Shown here: piece by piece, positions 1 to 6,192 of the stretch
How the letters are laid out: each line of letters opens with the position of its first letter
Numbering within the stretch: the stretch's first letter is position 1
Source of the DNA: Chloroflexota bacterium
GTDB lineage: Bacteria; Chloroflexota; UBA11872; VXOZ01
Assembly (NCBI GenBank): GCA_009839775.1
Contig: VXOZ01000223.1
Coordinates: forward strand, 1-8,765
DNA: 8,765 nt
Direction: 5' to 3'
Notes under the pieces: model-generated
What the model was told of the DNA's origin: nothing
The model's database searches: none
The model's input: the letters and a program-made list of their open reading frames with translations, nothing else
Program-made: the position numbers and the translations under genes

Positions 1-32
1 ATTTCTACCAGCATAGAGGAGGCAGCGTAGCA

Positions 33-725
33 ATGGCTAAATGCACACTCACCGGCGGCGGGGGCTTCAAGGCCGCCTTGGTGGAGATCGGACCCGCTGA
101 GAGTTTCATGTCGGAAGCGGGAGCAATGTATCGCACCTCCGACAACGTGGACATCCAAGTCACCACGCGCACCCGGTCCTCAGGCGGGTTGTTCGGCGGC
201 ATCAAGCGGATGTTCGCCAGCGAGAGCTTCTTCCTCTCCGAGTACCGGACGACGGACAGACGCGGCGGCGAAGTGGGGCTCGCGCCCACGCTGCCCGGCG
301 ACGTGGCGCTTATCCAGTGCCGGGGGCACAGCAGTTGGGTCTGCACCGGAGGCAGCTACATCGGCTCGTCCGAAAACCTGGGCCTGGATACGGAATTCCA
401 GGGCATCGGCGGGATGTTTTCAGGCGAGTCGCTCTCGTTTCTGAAGGTCGATGGCGTGGGAGATCTGATCGTGAGTGCTTTCGGCGCCATCCGGGAAATC
501 GACGTGGACGGCGCGTTTACCGTTGACACGGGCCACGTGGTGGCGTTCGAAGACTCGTTGACCTACTCCCTCGGCAAAGCGGGCGGAAGCTGGCTCCAGT
601 CGTTCCTCGCCAGTGAGGGCATAACGCTCAACTTCAGCGGGCGCGGCAAGCTGTACGTCCAGAGCCACAGTCCCGATCAGTGGGGCGGCACGTTGGGCGG
701 GCTGCTGCCGGAAAGGAAGCAATGA
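33..725 (+). CDS. AIM24 / TIGR00266 family protein, first of tandem pair
   Basis: This 230-residue protein belongs to the AIM24 (TIGR00266) family, beta-rich single-domain proteins named after a yeast mitochondrial protein. Their bacterial function is not firmly established. Visible family features, in order: a SEAGAM motif at residues 28-32, GGLFGGIKRMFASESFF at about 51-67, a proline-glycine-aspartate turn (PGD, 88-90), LDTEFQG at 118-124, VDTGHVVAFEDSLTY at 164-178 and a C-terminal GRGKLYVQS at about 204-211. The length is normal for the family. I see no signal peptide or membrane helix, so it is probably cytoplasmic. The ATG at 33 is supported by GAGGAGG at 16-22, ten bases upstream. The stop lies one base before the next AIM24 gene, so the two are almost certainly cotranscribed and probably translationally coupled. 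It has cysteines at 4, 96 and 104; its neighbour has none. Family assignment is confident; function is not assigned. Confidence 0.88.
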   Translation: MAKCTLTGGGGFKAALVEIGPAESFMSEAGAMYRTSDNVDIQVTTRTRSSGGLFGGIKRMFASESFFLSEYRTTDRRGGEVGLAPTLPGDVALIQCRGHSSWVCTGGSYIGSSENLGLDTEFQGIGGMFSGESLSFLKVDGVGDLIVSAFGAIREIDVDGAFTVDTGHVVAFEDSLTYSLGKAGGSWLQSFLASEGITLNFSGRGKLYVQSHSPDQWGGTLGGLLPERKQ

Positions 726-726
726 G

Positions 727-1407
727 ATGAATTACGAGATAGAGAGCCGGCCCACTTACAGCGTCCTGGAAGTCGGCCTCGACCCCAACGAGTCTGTTGT
801 GGCGGAGTCCGGCGCGATGATATGGATGAGCAGTTCGATCCAGCTCAACACCTCGATGCGGGGAGGCATGTTCAAGAGCCTGCGTCGGTCCGCGCTCGGC
901 GGCGAGAGCTTCTTTCAGAACGTGTTCGAAGCGCAGGACGCCCCCGGCGTCGTGGCGTTTTCACCGGGGCAACCCGGCGACATCGTGGCCATCGACCTCA
1001 GCCGCGGCGACGTGCTCATGGAGGACAGCGCCTACCTGGCGTCGCAGCAGGACGTCACCATCGACACCACGTTCCAGGGTTTCCGGGGCCTGTTCAACGA
1101 GGGTCTCTTCATCCTGCGTGCCACCGGCAGCGGACTGCTCTTCTTCAGCGGCTACGGCGACATCGAGGAGATCGAGGTGGATGGCACGTACGTCGTGGAC
1201 AACGGTCACGCCGTGGCGTGGGAGCCGACGCTAACGTACGAGATTACGCGCGGCCGCTCCATCCGTTCGTTCCTGTTTTCGGACCAACTGCTGCTGCGAT
1301 TCGGTGGCCGCGGCCGGCTGTGGGTGCAGTCGCGGAATCCCCAGGCGTTGGCGAATTGGGCGCACCCCTTTAGAGCCATCGAGAGCAAGGACTCCAACGA
1401 CGACTAG
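727..1407 (+). CDS. AIM24 / TIGR00266 family protein, second of tandem pair
   Basis: This 226-residue paralogue of the preceding gene keeps the same motif order: AESGAMIW at 26-33, GGMFKSLRRSALGGESFF at about 46-63, QPGDIVAIDL at 82-91, IDTTFQG at 112-118, VDNGHAVAWEPTLTY at 157-171 and GRGRLWVQSRNP at 194-205. The C-terminal tail is acidic (ESKDSNDD). No signal peptide, membrane helix or cysteine is visible. The ATG at 727 follows the previous stop (723-725) by one base, with AGGAAG at 714-719 as ribosome-binding site inside the upstream gene. The conserved blocks align throughout but many other positions differ, which suggests an old duplication rather than a recent copy. The pair may form hetero-oligomers, but that is inference. 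The operon may begin left of the window and may continue into the broken small gene at 1446. Confidence 0.88.
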   Translation: MNYEIESRPTYSVLEVGLDPNESVVAESGAMIWMSSSIQLNTSMRGGMFKSLRRSALGGESFFQNVFEAQDAPGVVAFSPGQPGDIVAIDLSRGDVLMEDSAYLASQQDVTIDTTFQGFRGLFNEGLFILRATGSGLLFFSGYGDIEEIEVDGTYVVDNGHAVAWEPTLTYEITRGRSIRSFLFSDQLLLRFGGRGRLWVQSRNPQALANWAHPFRAIESKDSNDD

Positions 1408-1445
1408 GAGCACAAAGCAACTACGAGCTGCAAGGGGTTGTGATC

Positions 1446-1564
1446 ATGCGGCAGAATTTTCTTAAGAGCCGTCTGCTTAATTGGATCATAATCGGGTAGT
1501 CGTGATAGCCATTCTGATCATCGCTCGGGTCTGCGGCATTCCAATCGAGTTCACCGTCGGATAG
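1446..1564 (+). pseudogene. Possible frameshifted small single-helix membrane peptide gene
   Basis: An ATG at 1446, preceded by AAGGGG at 1432-1437, opens the frame MRQNFLKSRLLNWIIIG and hits TAG at 1497. Stepping back one base at the GGG of 1494-1496 continues smoothly as VVVIAILIIARVCGI, then PIEFTVG, and stops at 1562-1564. Together these give about 39 residues: a basic N-terminus, one hydrophobic helix of about 18 residues and a short polar tail, the layout of a one-pass membrane peptide. It starts 38 bases after the second AIM24 stop, so it would fit the same operon. Loss of one G from a run of four would explain the break, as would a sequencing error. I do not recognise a family. The opposite strand is also open here (1421-1606), so the coding strand is not certain. 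Confidence 0.4.
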
Positions 1565-1690
1565 GCTGCCCGTCAGCAGCAGGCAGCGCCCGTCCCAGGT
1601 TCTGCTTCACGACCGCCTGCGCCTCACCCGGACACCCGCCCTTTATCACGTTCGGGGCAGGCGCTGAGCTGACGTGACTCCTTACCCCAA
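1565..1690. other. Convergent intergenic remainder between AIM24 operon and mutL
   Basis: This stretch separates two converging transcription units. It contains GCTGCC at 1565-1570 facing GGCAGC at 1582-1587 (six-base stem, eleven-base loop), but no following T-run on either strand. I cannot call a terminator with confidence. On the minus strand a 32-codon GTG frame (1551-1649) has no ribosome-binding site and I do not call it as a gene. Confidence 0.4.
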
Positions 1691-3400
1691 TCAAGCGCGC
1701 CCAAACTCCCGCGCCAGTTGGGCGTGGGAGAGCCGCACCATCGTAGGCCGCCCGTGGGGACAGGTGCGCGCCAAGTCGCAGCGTTCCAGCGCGCCGAGCA
1801 ACGCCACTATCTGTTCATGCGCGAGCGTATCCCCCGCCTTGACCGCGCTGTGGCAGGCAATGACCCAACGCAACCGCTCCAGCGGGTCACCGCGATAATC
1901 GGGATTGTCCTTCTGCTCGATGACGGTCTTTACAAACTGCCCCCAGTCGTGCCCGCGCTCAGCCAGGAAGAGCGGCACCGCCCGCAAGAGCCAGGCTCCG
2001 GCTCCGAATGACTCCAAGGCAAACCCCATGCGTTGCAATTCCTCGACGTTTGCCTCCAGCCATTGCACATGTGTCGGTGACAGCGTGAGCGGTTGCGGCT
2101 GGAGCAACTGCTGGCTCTGCGCTTCCGGCAGGCGCTTGAGCACGGCTTCGTAGAGCACCCGCTCGTGCGCCGAGTGCTGGTCGATGAGATACACGCCGTC
2201 TACCCCTTCGGCAATGAGGTACATGGCGTTGATCTGCCCAAGCACCCGCAATTCCGCTGGAGTTGCTGGCGCGGCATCCGGCGGGCCGTTGCCAGATGTT
2301 CCCCCATGGGCGTCCGGGGGACGGAACAGATCTACCGCTCCGCGGGTCTGGTCCGCGCTTGGTTGTGTGCCGGGACTGCGCCACGAATCCATCGACTGAA
2401 AGTGTTGGCGCATAGGCTGCACGGCTACGTGCCGCGCCAGTTCCGAGCGTAGCACATGGCGCAACCGGCGCGTGACACTGCCGCCATCCTTCAGCCGGAT
2501 GTCCGACTTCTGCGGGTGGACGTTTACATCCACGTCCTCTACGGGCAGAGCCAAGTCCAGGGCCGCCAGCGGGAAGCGTCCGTCCGGCATGAGTTCCGCG
2601 TAGACGTCCGTCACGGTGTACACAAGCGCTCGCTGTTGTACCCAGCGGTTGTTCACAAAGAGAGAAACACCCGTGCGGTTCCCCCGGTGCGCCGTGGGCT
2701 GCGTCAGAACCCCCTGCACAAAGGGATCATCCACCGGTATCAACTGGTCGGCGAGTTCGTGACCGTGCATGGCGATGAAAACATCCGCCATGCGCCCGCT
2801 GCCGGTGGTAGCAATGACTTCACGTCCATTGACATTGAGTGCGAAACGTACCGCAGGATGGCTGAGCGCCAGATGCTGCACACACTGAATAATGCGCTGC
2901 GCCTCCGCCTGCGGGCTCTTGCAAAACGCCAGCCGAGCCGGCACGTTGAAGAAAAGGTGCCGCACGTCCACGGCGGTGCCTACCGGACCGGCAGTTGCCG
3001 TAACTTCCACGTCTTCGCCGCCGATGGCCTTTAGCCCTTGTGCCACACGGTCCTGCGCCGTGCGGGAACGAATGTCGAGGTGCGACACCGCCGCGATTGA
3101 AGCCAGCGCTTCGCCGCGAAATCCCAGCGTGCGAATGCCCGCCAGGTCGTCCACGCTGCTGATCTTGCTCGTGGCATAGCGGTGCACCGTGAGGGGAAGG
3201 TCGTCCGCGGCGATGCCGTCGCCGTTGTCTTCGACATGAATGCGGCGCAGCCCACCCTGCTCGATGCTAATGGCAATAGCGGTTGCCTGCGCATCGAGCG
3301 CATTCTCGCACAACTCCTTCACCACCGACGCCGGGCGTTCCACCACCTCTCCCGCCGCAATCTTAGCAGCGAGCGCGGCGGGCAAGACTTGGACGGACAT
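1691..3400 (-). CDS. mutL: DNA mismatch repair protein MutL, endonuclease type
   Basis: MutL couples MutS mismatch recognition to strand removal. The 569-residue protein starts MSVQVLPAALAAKIAAGEVV, the usual MutL beginning. The N-terminal GHKL ATPase motifs are intact: KELCENALDA with Glu29 and Asn33, DNGDGI at 58-63 and GFRGEAL at 93-99. A variable proline/glycine-rich linker follows around residues 325-390. The C-terminal domain has DQHSAHERVLYE at 407-418, matching the metal-binding endonuclease motif DQHA(X)2E(X)4E except Ser for Ala at position four. It also has ACHSAVKAG at 515-523 and CPHGRP at 547-552. It should therefore nick DNA itself, as in bacteria without MutH. The frame extends 22 codons upstream to a TTG at 3466, but the ATG at 3400 has AGAGGAAG just upstream and matches the family start. 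No mutS lies in the window. It is divergent from hsp20. Confidence 0.97.
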   Translation of the reverse strand: MSVQVLPAALAAKIAAGEVVERPASVVKELCENALDAQATAIAISIEQGGLRRIHVEDNGDGIAADDLPLTVHRYATSKISSVDDLAGIRTLGFRGEALASIAAVSHLDIRSRTAQDRVAQGLKAIGGEDVEVTATAGPVGTAVDVRHLFFNVPARLAFCKSPQAEAQRIIQCVQHLALSHPAVRFALNVNGREVIATTGSGRMADVFIAMHGHELADQLIPVDDPFVQGVLTQPTAHRGNRTGVSLFVNNRWVQQRALVYTVTDVYAELMPDGRFPLAALDLALPVEDVDVNVHPQKSDIRLKDGGSVTRRLRHVLRSELARHVAVQPMRQHFQSMDSWRSPGTQPSADQTRGAVDLFRPPDAHGGTSGNGPPDAAPATPAELRVLGQINAMYLIAEGVDGVYLIDQHSAHERVLYEAVLKRLPEAQSQQLLQPQPLTLSPTHVQWLEANVEELQRMGFALESFGAGAWLLRAVPLFLAERGHDWGQFVKTVIEQKDNPDYRGDPLERLRWVIACHSAVKAGDTLAHEQIVALLGALERCDLARTCPHGRPTMVRLSHAQLAREFGRA

Positions 3401-3401
3401 G

Positions 3402-3413
3402 CTCCACTTCCTC
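3402..3413 (-). promoter_or_regulatory. mutL ribosome-binding site (decides start)
   Basis: Read on the minus strand, this segment is GAGGAAGTGGAG, ending one base before the ATG at 3400-3398. The GAGGAAG part is correctly spaced for initiation. It favours the conserved MSVQVLP start over the upstream TTG at 3466, which would add 22 non-conserved residues. Confidence 0.7.
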
Positions 3414-3439
3414 TGAATGTGCTTATTCGATAGCAGGAT

Positions 3440-3466
3440 AGCATACGAAAGGCAGCACAAACTCAA
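3440..3466 (-). promoter_or_regulatory. Weak candidate mutL promoter
   Basis: On the minus strand, TTGAGT (3466-3461) and TATGCT (3445-3440) are separated by 15 bases, shorter than the usual 17. This is the best pair I see between mutL and the divergent hsp20 promoter, but both the spacing and the -10 box are imperfect. Confidence 0.25.
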
Positions 3467-3522
3467 CTGCGGTTTCTGCCTCGCTTTACTAGAGATTATC
3501 TAATATATTTATTTAAAGATAC

Positions 3523-3551
3523 TTGACAGATAGAGACGCATGTTTTAGAAT
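3523..3551 (+). promoter_or_regulatory. Near-consensus sigma-70-type promoter of hsp20
   Basis: A perfect -35 box TTGACA (3523-3528) is followed after 17 bases by TAGAAT (3546-3551), one mismatch from the -10 consensus. The upstream stretch 3493-3520 is rich in A and T and could act as an UP element. Transcription would start near 3558, leaving a leader of about 43 bases before the ATG at 3601. I see no CIRCE inverted repeat (TTAGCACTC-N9-GAGTGCTAA) or other clear heat-shock operator, so the sequence does not reveal how heat control, if any, is achieved. Confidence 0.8.
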
Positions 3552-3587
3552 ACGTGTAGAGGCTTGGTTCGTCACAGTGAAAGTAAC

Positions 3588-3593
3588 AGGAGG
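3588..3593 (+). promoter_or_regulatory. hsp20 ribosome-binding site (decides start)
   Basis: AGGAGG lies seven bases before the ATG at 3601. It fixes the start there rather than at the TTG of the longer frame at 3523, which is actually the first base of the promoter -35 box and so lies upstream of the predicted transcript. Confidence 0.85.
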
Positions 3594-3600
3594 CAAGATA

Positions 3601-4050
3601 ATGGCAGAACTCAAGCGCTACGAGCCCCACACGTTTGCGACGGTGCAGGACGTCTTCGACCGGTTGTTTGATCGCTCGCTCTTTGGCCCGGGTCTGTTCG
3701 CCAATGGGTCCACCCCGCATACGCCCCGGGGCTTCCCATCCAATCTCTGGGAGACCGACGAGGCGTACGTGCTCGAACTGGCAATCCCGGGCGTCAAGCC
3801 TGACGACATCGAGATGACCCTCAGCAAGGGCAGTTTGATCATCAAGGGCCGTTACGACAGCGCGGAGGGCACAAAAGGCACCCGCATCTGGCGCAACCTG
3901 CCGGAGGGCGAGTTCGAAATCGCCTACACGTTGCCCAGCGCGGTCTACGCCGACGAGGCCGCCGTCTCTTGGGCAAACGGCATCTTCACGGTGCGCCTGC
4001 CCAAGGAAGAGAAGGCGAAGTCAAAGCGGCTCAAGATCAACACCGGGTAA
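3601..4050 (+). CDS. Hsp20 / alpha-crystallin family small heat-shock protein
   Basis: This 149-residue ATP-independent chaperone binds unfolding proteins and holds them for refolding by DnaK/ClpB-type machines; it usually forms large oligomers in the cytoplasm. A short N-terminal arm (about 1-46, with FDRLFDRSLFG) precedes the alpha-crystallin domain (about 47-138). Domain hallmarks are LELAIPGVKPDDIEMTL at 58-74, GSLIIKGRY at 77-85, GEFEIAYTLPSAV at 103-115 and the AxxxxxNGIFTVRLPK block at about 121-135. Near the C-terminus, Leu144-Lys-Ile146 fits the I/V/L-x-I motif that docks on a neighbouring subunit. The gene is monocistronic, with its own strong promoter and a downstream hairpin at 4085-4121. 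It diverges from mutL, with no obvious functional link. Confidence 0.95.
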   Translation: MAELKRYEPHTFATVQDVFDRLFDRSLFGPGLFANGSTPHTPRGFPSNLWETDEAYVLELAIPGVKPDDIEMTLSKGSLIIKGRYDSAEGTKGTRIWRNLPEGEFEIAYTLPSAVYADEAAVSWANGIFTVRLPKEEKAKSKRLKINTG

Positions 4051-4084
4051 CAAGCGCCGTCGAACCGGCCTGTGCAAGTAGTAG

Positions 4085-4121
4085 AAGACACCCACAGGGG
4101 CTAAGCCTCTGTGGGTGTCTT
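4085..4121 (+). terminator. Strong hairpin terminator after hsp20
   Basis: The arms AAGACACCCACAGGGGC (4085-4101) and GCCTCTGTGGGTGTCTT (4105-4121) form a 17-base-pair stem with one G-U pair around a TAA loop. It begins 34 bases after the hsp20 stop. No long T-run follows (only TCTTGTGGATTCT), so it may be an atypical intrinsic terminator or a transcript-end stabiliser. The stem also forms on the opposite strand and may serve the converging nadK-recN transcript. Confidence 0.7.
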
Positions 4122-4227
4122 GTGGATTCTATAGTTGAGTCACCCTAGCGTCATTCCCTGTAAGTGTCAGGCGATTGGCTGACGGATTGGGCAGAAGGAG
4201 CGGCGGGTCTAGCGTCGTGTATGCCAT

Positions 4228-4371
4228 TTGACATGTCATTCCGAACGGAGCGCAGCGGAGTGTCGCTAAGAGCGCGGAATCTAGTGTTGAGTCCATTAGG
4301 CTGCGTACAGCATGGCCCTAGATTCCGCGAACACTGTTCGACGCTCCGCTCGGAATGACACAGACTGTCAA
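4228..4371. repeat. Palindromic interspersed-repeat-like element
   Basis: Two nested inverted repeats make this a long imperfect palindrome. The outer arms are TGTCATTCCGAACGGAGCG (4234-4252) and CGCTCCGCTCGGAATGACA (4342-4360), 18 of 19 positions pairing. The inner arms CGCGGAATCTAG (4273-4284) and CTAGATTCCGCG (4318-4329) pair perfectly. Outside the arms, TTGACA at 4228-4233 and TGTCAA at 4366-4371 extend the symmetry after a five-base bulge. There is no transposase frame and no convincing coding content; a 64-codon frame running through it is a by-product. The shape suggests a non-autonomous MITE-like or REP-like repeat in the gap between the converging hsp20 and recN genes. From memory, similar TCATTCCGAGCGGAGCG repeats are frequent in uncultured Chloroflexota and related environmental genomes; copy number cannot be judged here. 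Confidence 0.75.
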
Positions 4372-4423
4372 CGCTGTCTAGCGGACAAGAGATTCCGTCA
4401 ATGAATTACTCAACACTCACACC

Positions 4424-6184
4424 TCAGCGTGGGATGAGGGCGCCCGCCTGCTGGACTTTCCACCGTTGCGCCTGGGCCAGCAGTTCCCGCATGCTGCGCT
4501 CTGCTGCGGCACCGGAGGAGCCACTCATCGCCACCAACTCATCCACCTGTTGCTCCGCCGACAAGGTTTCGACGCGCGTTAACGTGCGGCTGCCGTTGGT
4601 TGCCTTGTGGACAAAGTAGTGGTGGTCGGCATAGGCGGCCACCTGGGGCAGGTGTGTCACGCAAATCACTTGATGGTTCTCCACAAGACTCCACATCTTC
4701 TCGCCCAGCACAGCCCCGCTGCGGCCGCCGACGCCAATTTCGATCTCGTCGAAGACCAGGACCGGCGTTTCATCGGCGTGAGCCAGCGCGGACTTGAGCG
4801 CAAGCAAGAGGCGGGAAGCCTCGCCGCCGGAGGCAATAGCCGCCAGGGGCTTCAGCGGCTCGCCGCGATTGGGGCTGATGAGAAAGGCAACGGTATCGAT
4901 GCCCGTTGGCCCGTATTCCAGCGTCCGCGGGCCTTCTTCGGTCTCAACAGAGAGCCCGTTTGGCACTTCCTCCTGCGTCACGGCCACGTCGAACGCCATG
5001 TTCGACATTCCCAGCAGAGTCAATTCCCCATGCACGGCATCAGCCAGTTCCTTCACGGCAGCCTTCCGTTTCGCGGAGAGTGCGGCGGCGGTTGCGGAGA
5101 GTTCATCGCTCAGCCGCTGCTCTTCATTCACGAGATCGTCCGCGCGGTCTTCACTCGATTGCAGGCGGGATAGTTCTACTGCCGCTTCATCGGCGTACTG
5201 CAGAATCTCGGCAACGGTATCACCATACTTCCGTTTCAGGTTATCAATTATGTCGAGCCGCGCCTCCACTTCCAGCATGCGGCCCGGTTCTACTTCCAAG
5301 CCGGTGGCATAACGCCGCACATCGGCCACCAGTTCCTCCATTTGCGCCGCGATCTCCTGGCCGGTCTGGAGATAGCCCTCTGCTTCCGGATCGAGCTCGG
5401 TCAGGTGCTGCAGGTCTCTGACGGCCTCACCCAACCACGCGCTGGCGGGCCGGGCGGGTTCGGCAGCGTCACTGAGCGCGTCGAGGATTCTGCCAGTTAG
5501 GTCCACGATCTCCGCACTATGTCGTAGTCGCCGGAACTCGGTGCGCAGCCCCTCCTCTTCACCAGGAGAGAGACCCGCCTCGGCGATCTCCTGGACCTGA
5601 AAAGCCAGCAAGTCCGCCCGCTGCGCCAGTTCGCGCTTGTCCTGCTGGAGATGCTGCAGCTCAGATTGTACGGACTGCAATGTGCGGTAACAGTGCGTTA
5701 CCTGCTGTCGCAGTTCGCTTAGTCCGGCAAAGCGGTCAAGGAAGTCCAACTGCACTTTAGAGCGCAGCAGCGAAAGATTCTCGCCTTGACCGTGAATGTC
5801 CACCAGCAACCCCGCCACTTGCTGCAACACGCCTACGGGCAGAGCGCGGCCTTGAATGCGTGCGGTTGTGCGGCCGGAGGCCGCGATCTCCCGCGAGAGC
5901 AGTAGCCGGCCCCCATCGTCCGGGGACACGCCGACTTCCTGCAAAGTCTCTTCAAGATCGGGGAGGCTGGCGGGCAACGTGAAAGTGCCTGCTATCCGGG
6001 CGGTCCTGGCGCCGCTGCGCACCTCAGCAGCGCCCACGCGGTTACCGAGCAGCGCGCCGATGGCGTCGATGACGATCGACTTACCAGCGCCGGTCTCACC
6101 GGTGAGGACACTAAACCCGGCGCCAAACTCGACCTGGACTTCGTCTATCAGGGCGAAGTCTTTGATTTCCAAGCGCTCCAGCAT
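4424..6184 (-). CDS. recN: DNA repair protein RecN
   Basis: RecN is an SMC-like ATPase that acts early in repair of DNA double-strand breaks by recombination. The 586 residues begin MLERLEIKDFALID, the family start. Walker A GETGAGKS is at 29-36. A long, charged, Glu/Gln/Leu-rich region between about 150 and 370 is expected to form the coiled-coil arm. The second ATPase half contains FLISPNRGEPLKPL (ending about 447), the signature ASGGEASR (451-458), Walker B VLVFDEIEIGVGG (475-487) and the H-loop THLPQVAAYADHH (510-522). It is slightly longer than the usual 550-560 residues. The signature has Ala where LSGGELSR is typical. The ATG at 6184 lies eight bases after the nadK stop, with TAGGA overlapping that stop as ribosome-binding site, so it is cotranscribed with nadK. 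No separate SOS promoter is possible in that gap. Confidence 0.97.
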   Translation of the reverse strand: MLERLEIKDFALIDEVQVEFGAGFSVLTGETGAGKSIVIDAIGALLGNRVGAAEVRSGARTARIAGTFTLPASLPDLEETLQEVGVSPDDGGRLLLSREIAASGRTTARIQGRALPVGVLQQVAGLLVDIHGQGENLSLLRSKVQLDFLDRFAGLSELRQQVTHCYRTLQSVQSELQHLQQDKRELAQRADLLAFQVQEIAEAGLSPGEEEGLRTEFRRLRHSAEIVDLTGRILDALSDAAEPARPASAWLGEAVRDLQHLTELDPEAEGYLQTGQEIAAQMEELVADVRRYATGLEVEPGRMLEVEARLDIIDNLKRKYGDTVAEILQYADEAAVELSRLQSSEDRADDLVNEEQRLSDELSATAAALSAKRKAAVKELADAVHGELTLLGMSNMAFDVAVTQEEVPNGLSVETEEGPRTLEYGPTGIDTVAFLISPNRGEPLKPLAAIASGGEASRLLLALKSALAHADETPVLVFDEIEIGVGGRSGAVLGEKMWSLVENHQVICVTHLPQVAAYADHHYFVHKATNGSRTLTRVETLSAEQQVDELVAMSGSSGAAAERSMRELLAQAQRWKVQQAGALIPR

Positions 6185-6192
6185 GGCGCATC

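Noticed and set aside
2456..3034. A 192-codon plus-strand ORF
   Set aside because: It is a shadow antisense to the conserved mutL sequence, with no recognisable motif.
3400..3466. A 22-codon N-terminal extension of MutL from a TTG at 3466
   Set aside because: The extension is not family-like. The ATG at 3400 has a good ribosome-binding site and gives the conserved MutL start.
3523..3600. A longer Hsp20 starting at the TTG at 3523
   Set aside because: That TTG is part of the TTGACA -35 box, and AGGAGG at 3588-3593 points to the ATG at 3601.
3558..3600. A possible RNA thermometer in the hsp20 leader
   Set aside because: The leader has only very short complementary stretches and nothing that pairs well with AGGAGG.
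4328..4340. CGAACACTGTTCG resembling a LexA (SOS) box
   Set aside because: The half-sites are three bases apart instead of four. The site lies inside the repeat and beyond the 3' end of recN, not at a promoter.
4164..4358. A 64-codon ORF through the intergenic palindrome
   Set aside because: It reads through both arms of the repeat, has no ribosome-binding site and no protein-like pattern.
4607..5312. Long plus-strand ORFs
   Set aside because: They are antisense to recN, arise from its GC-rich codon pattern and resemble no protein family.
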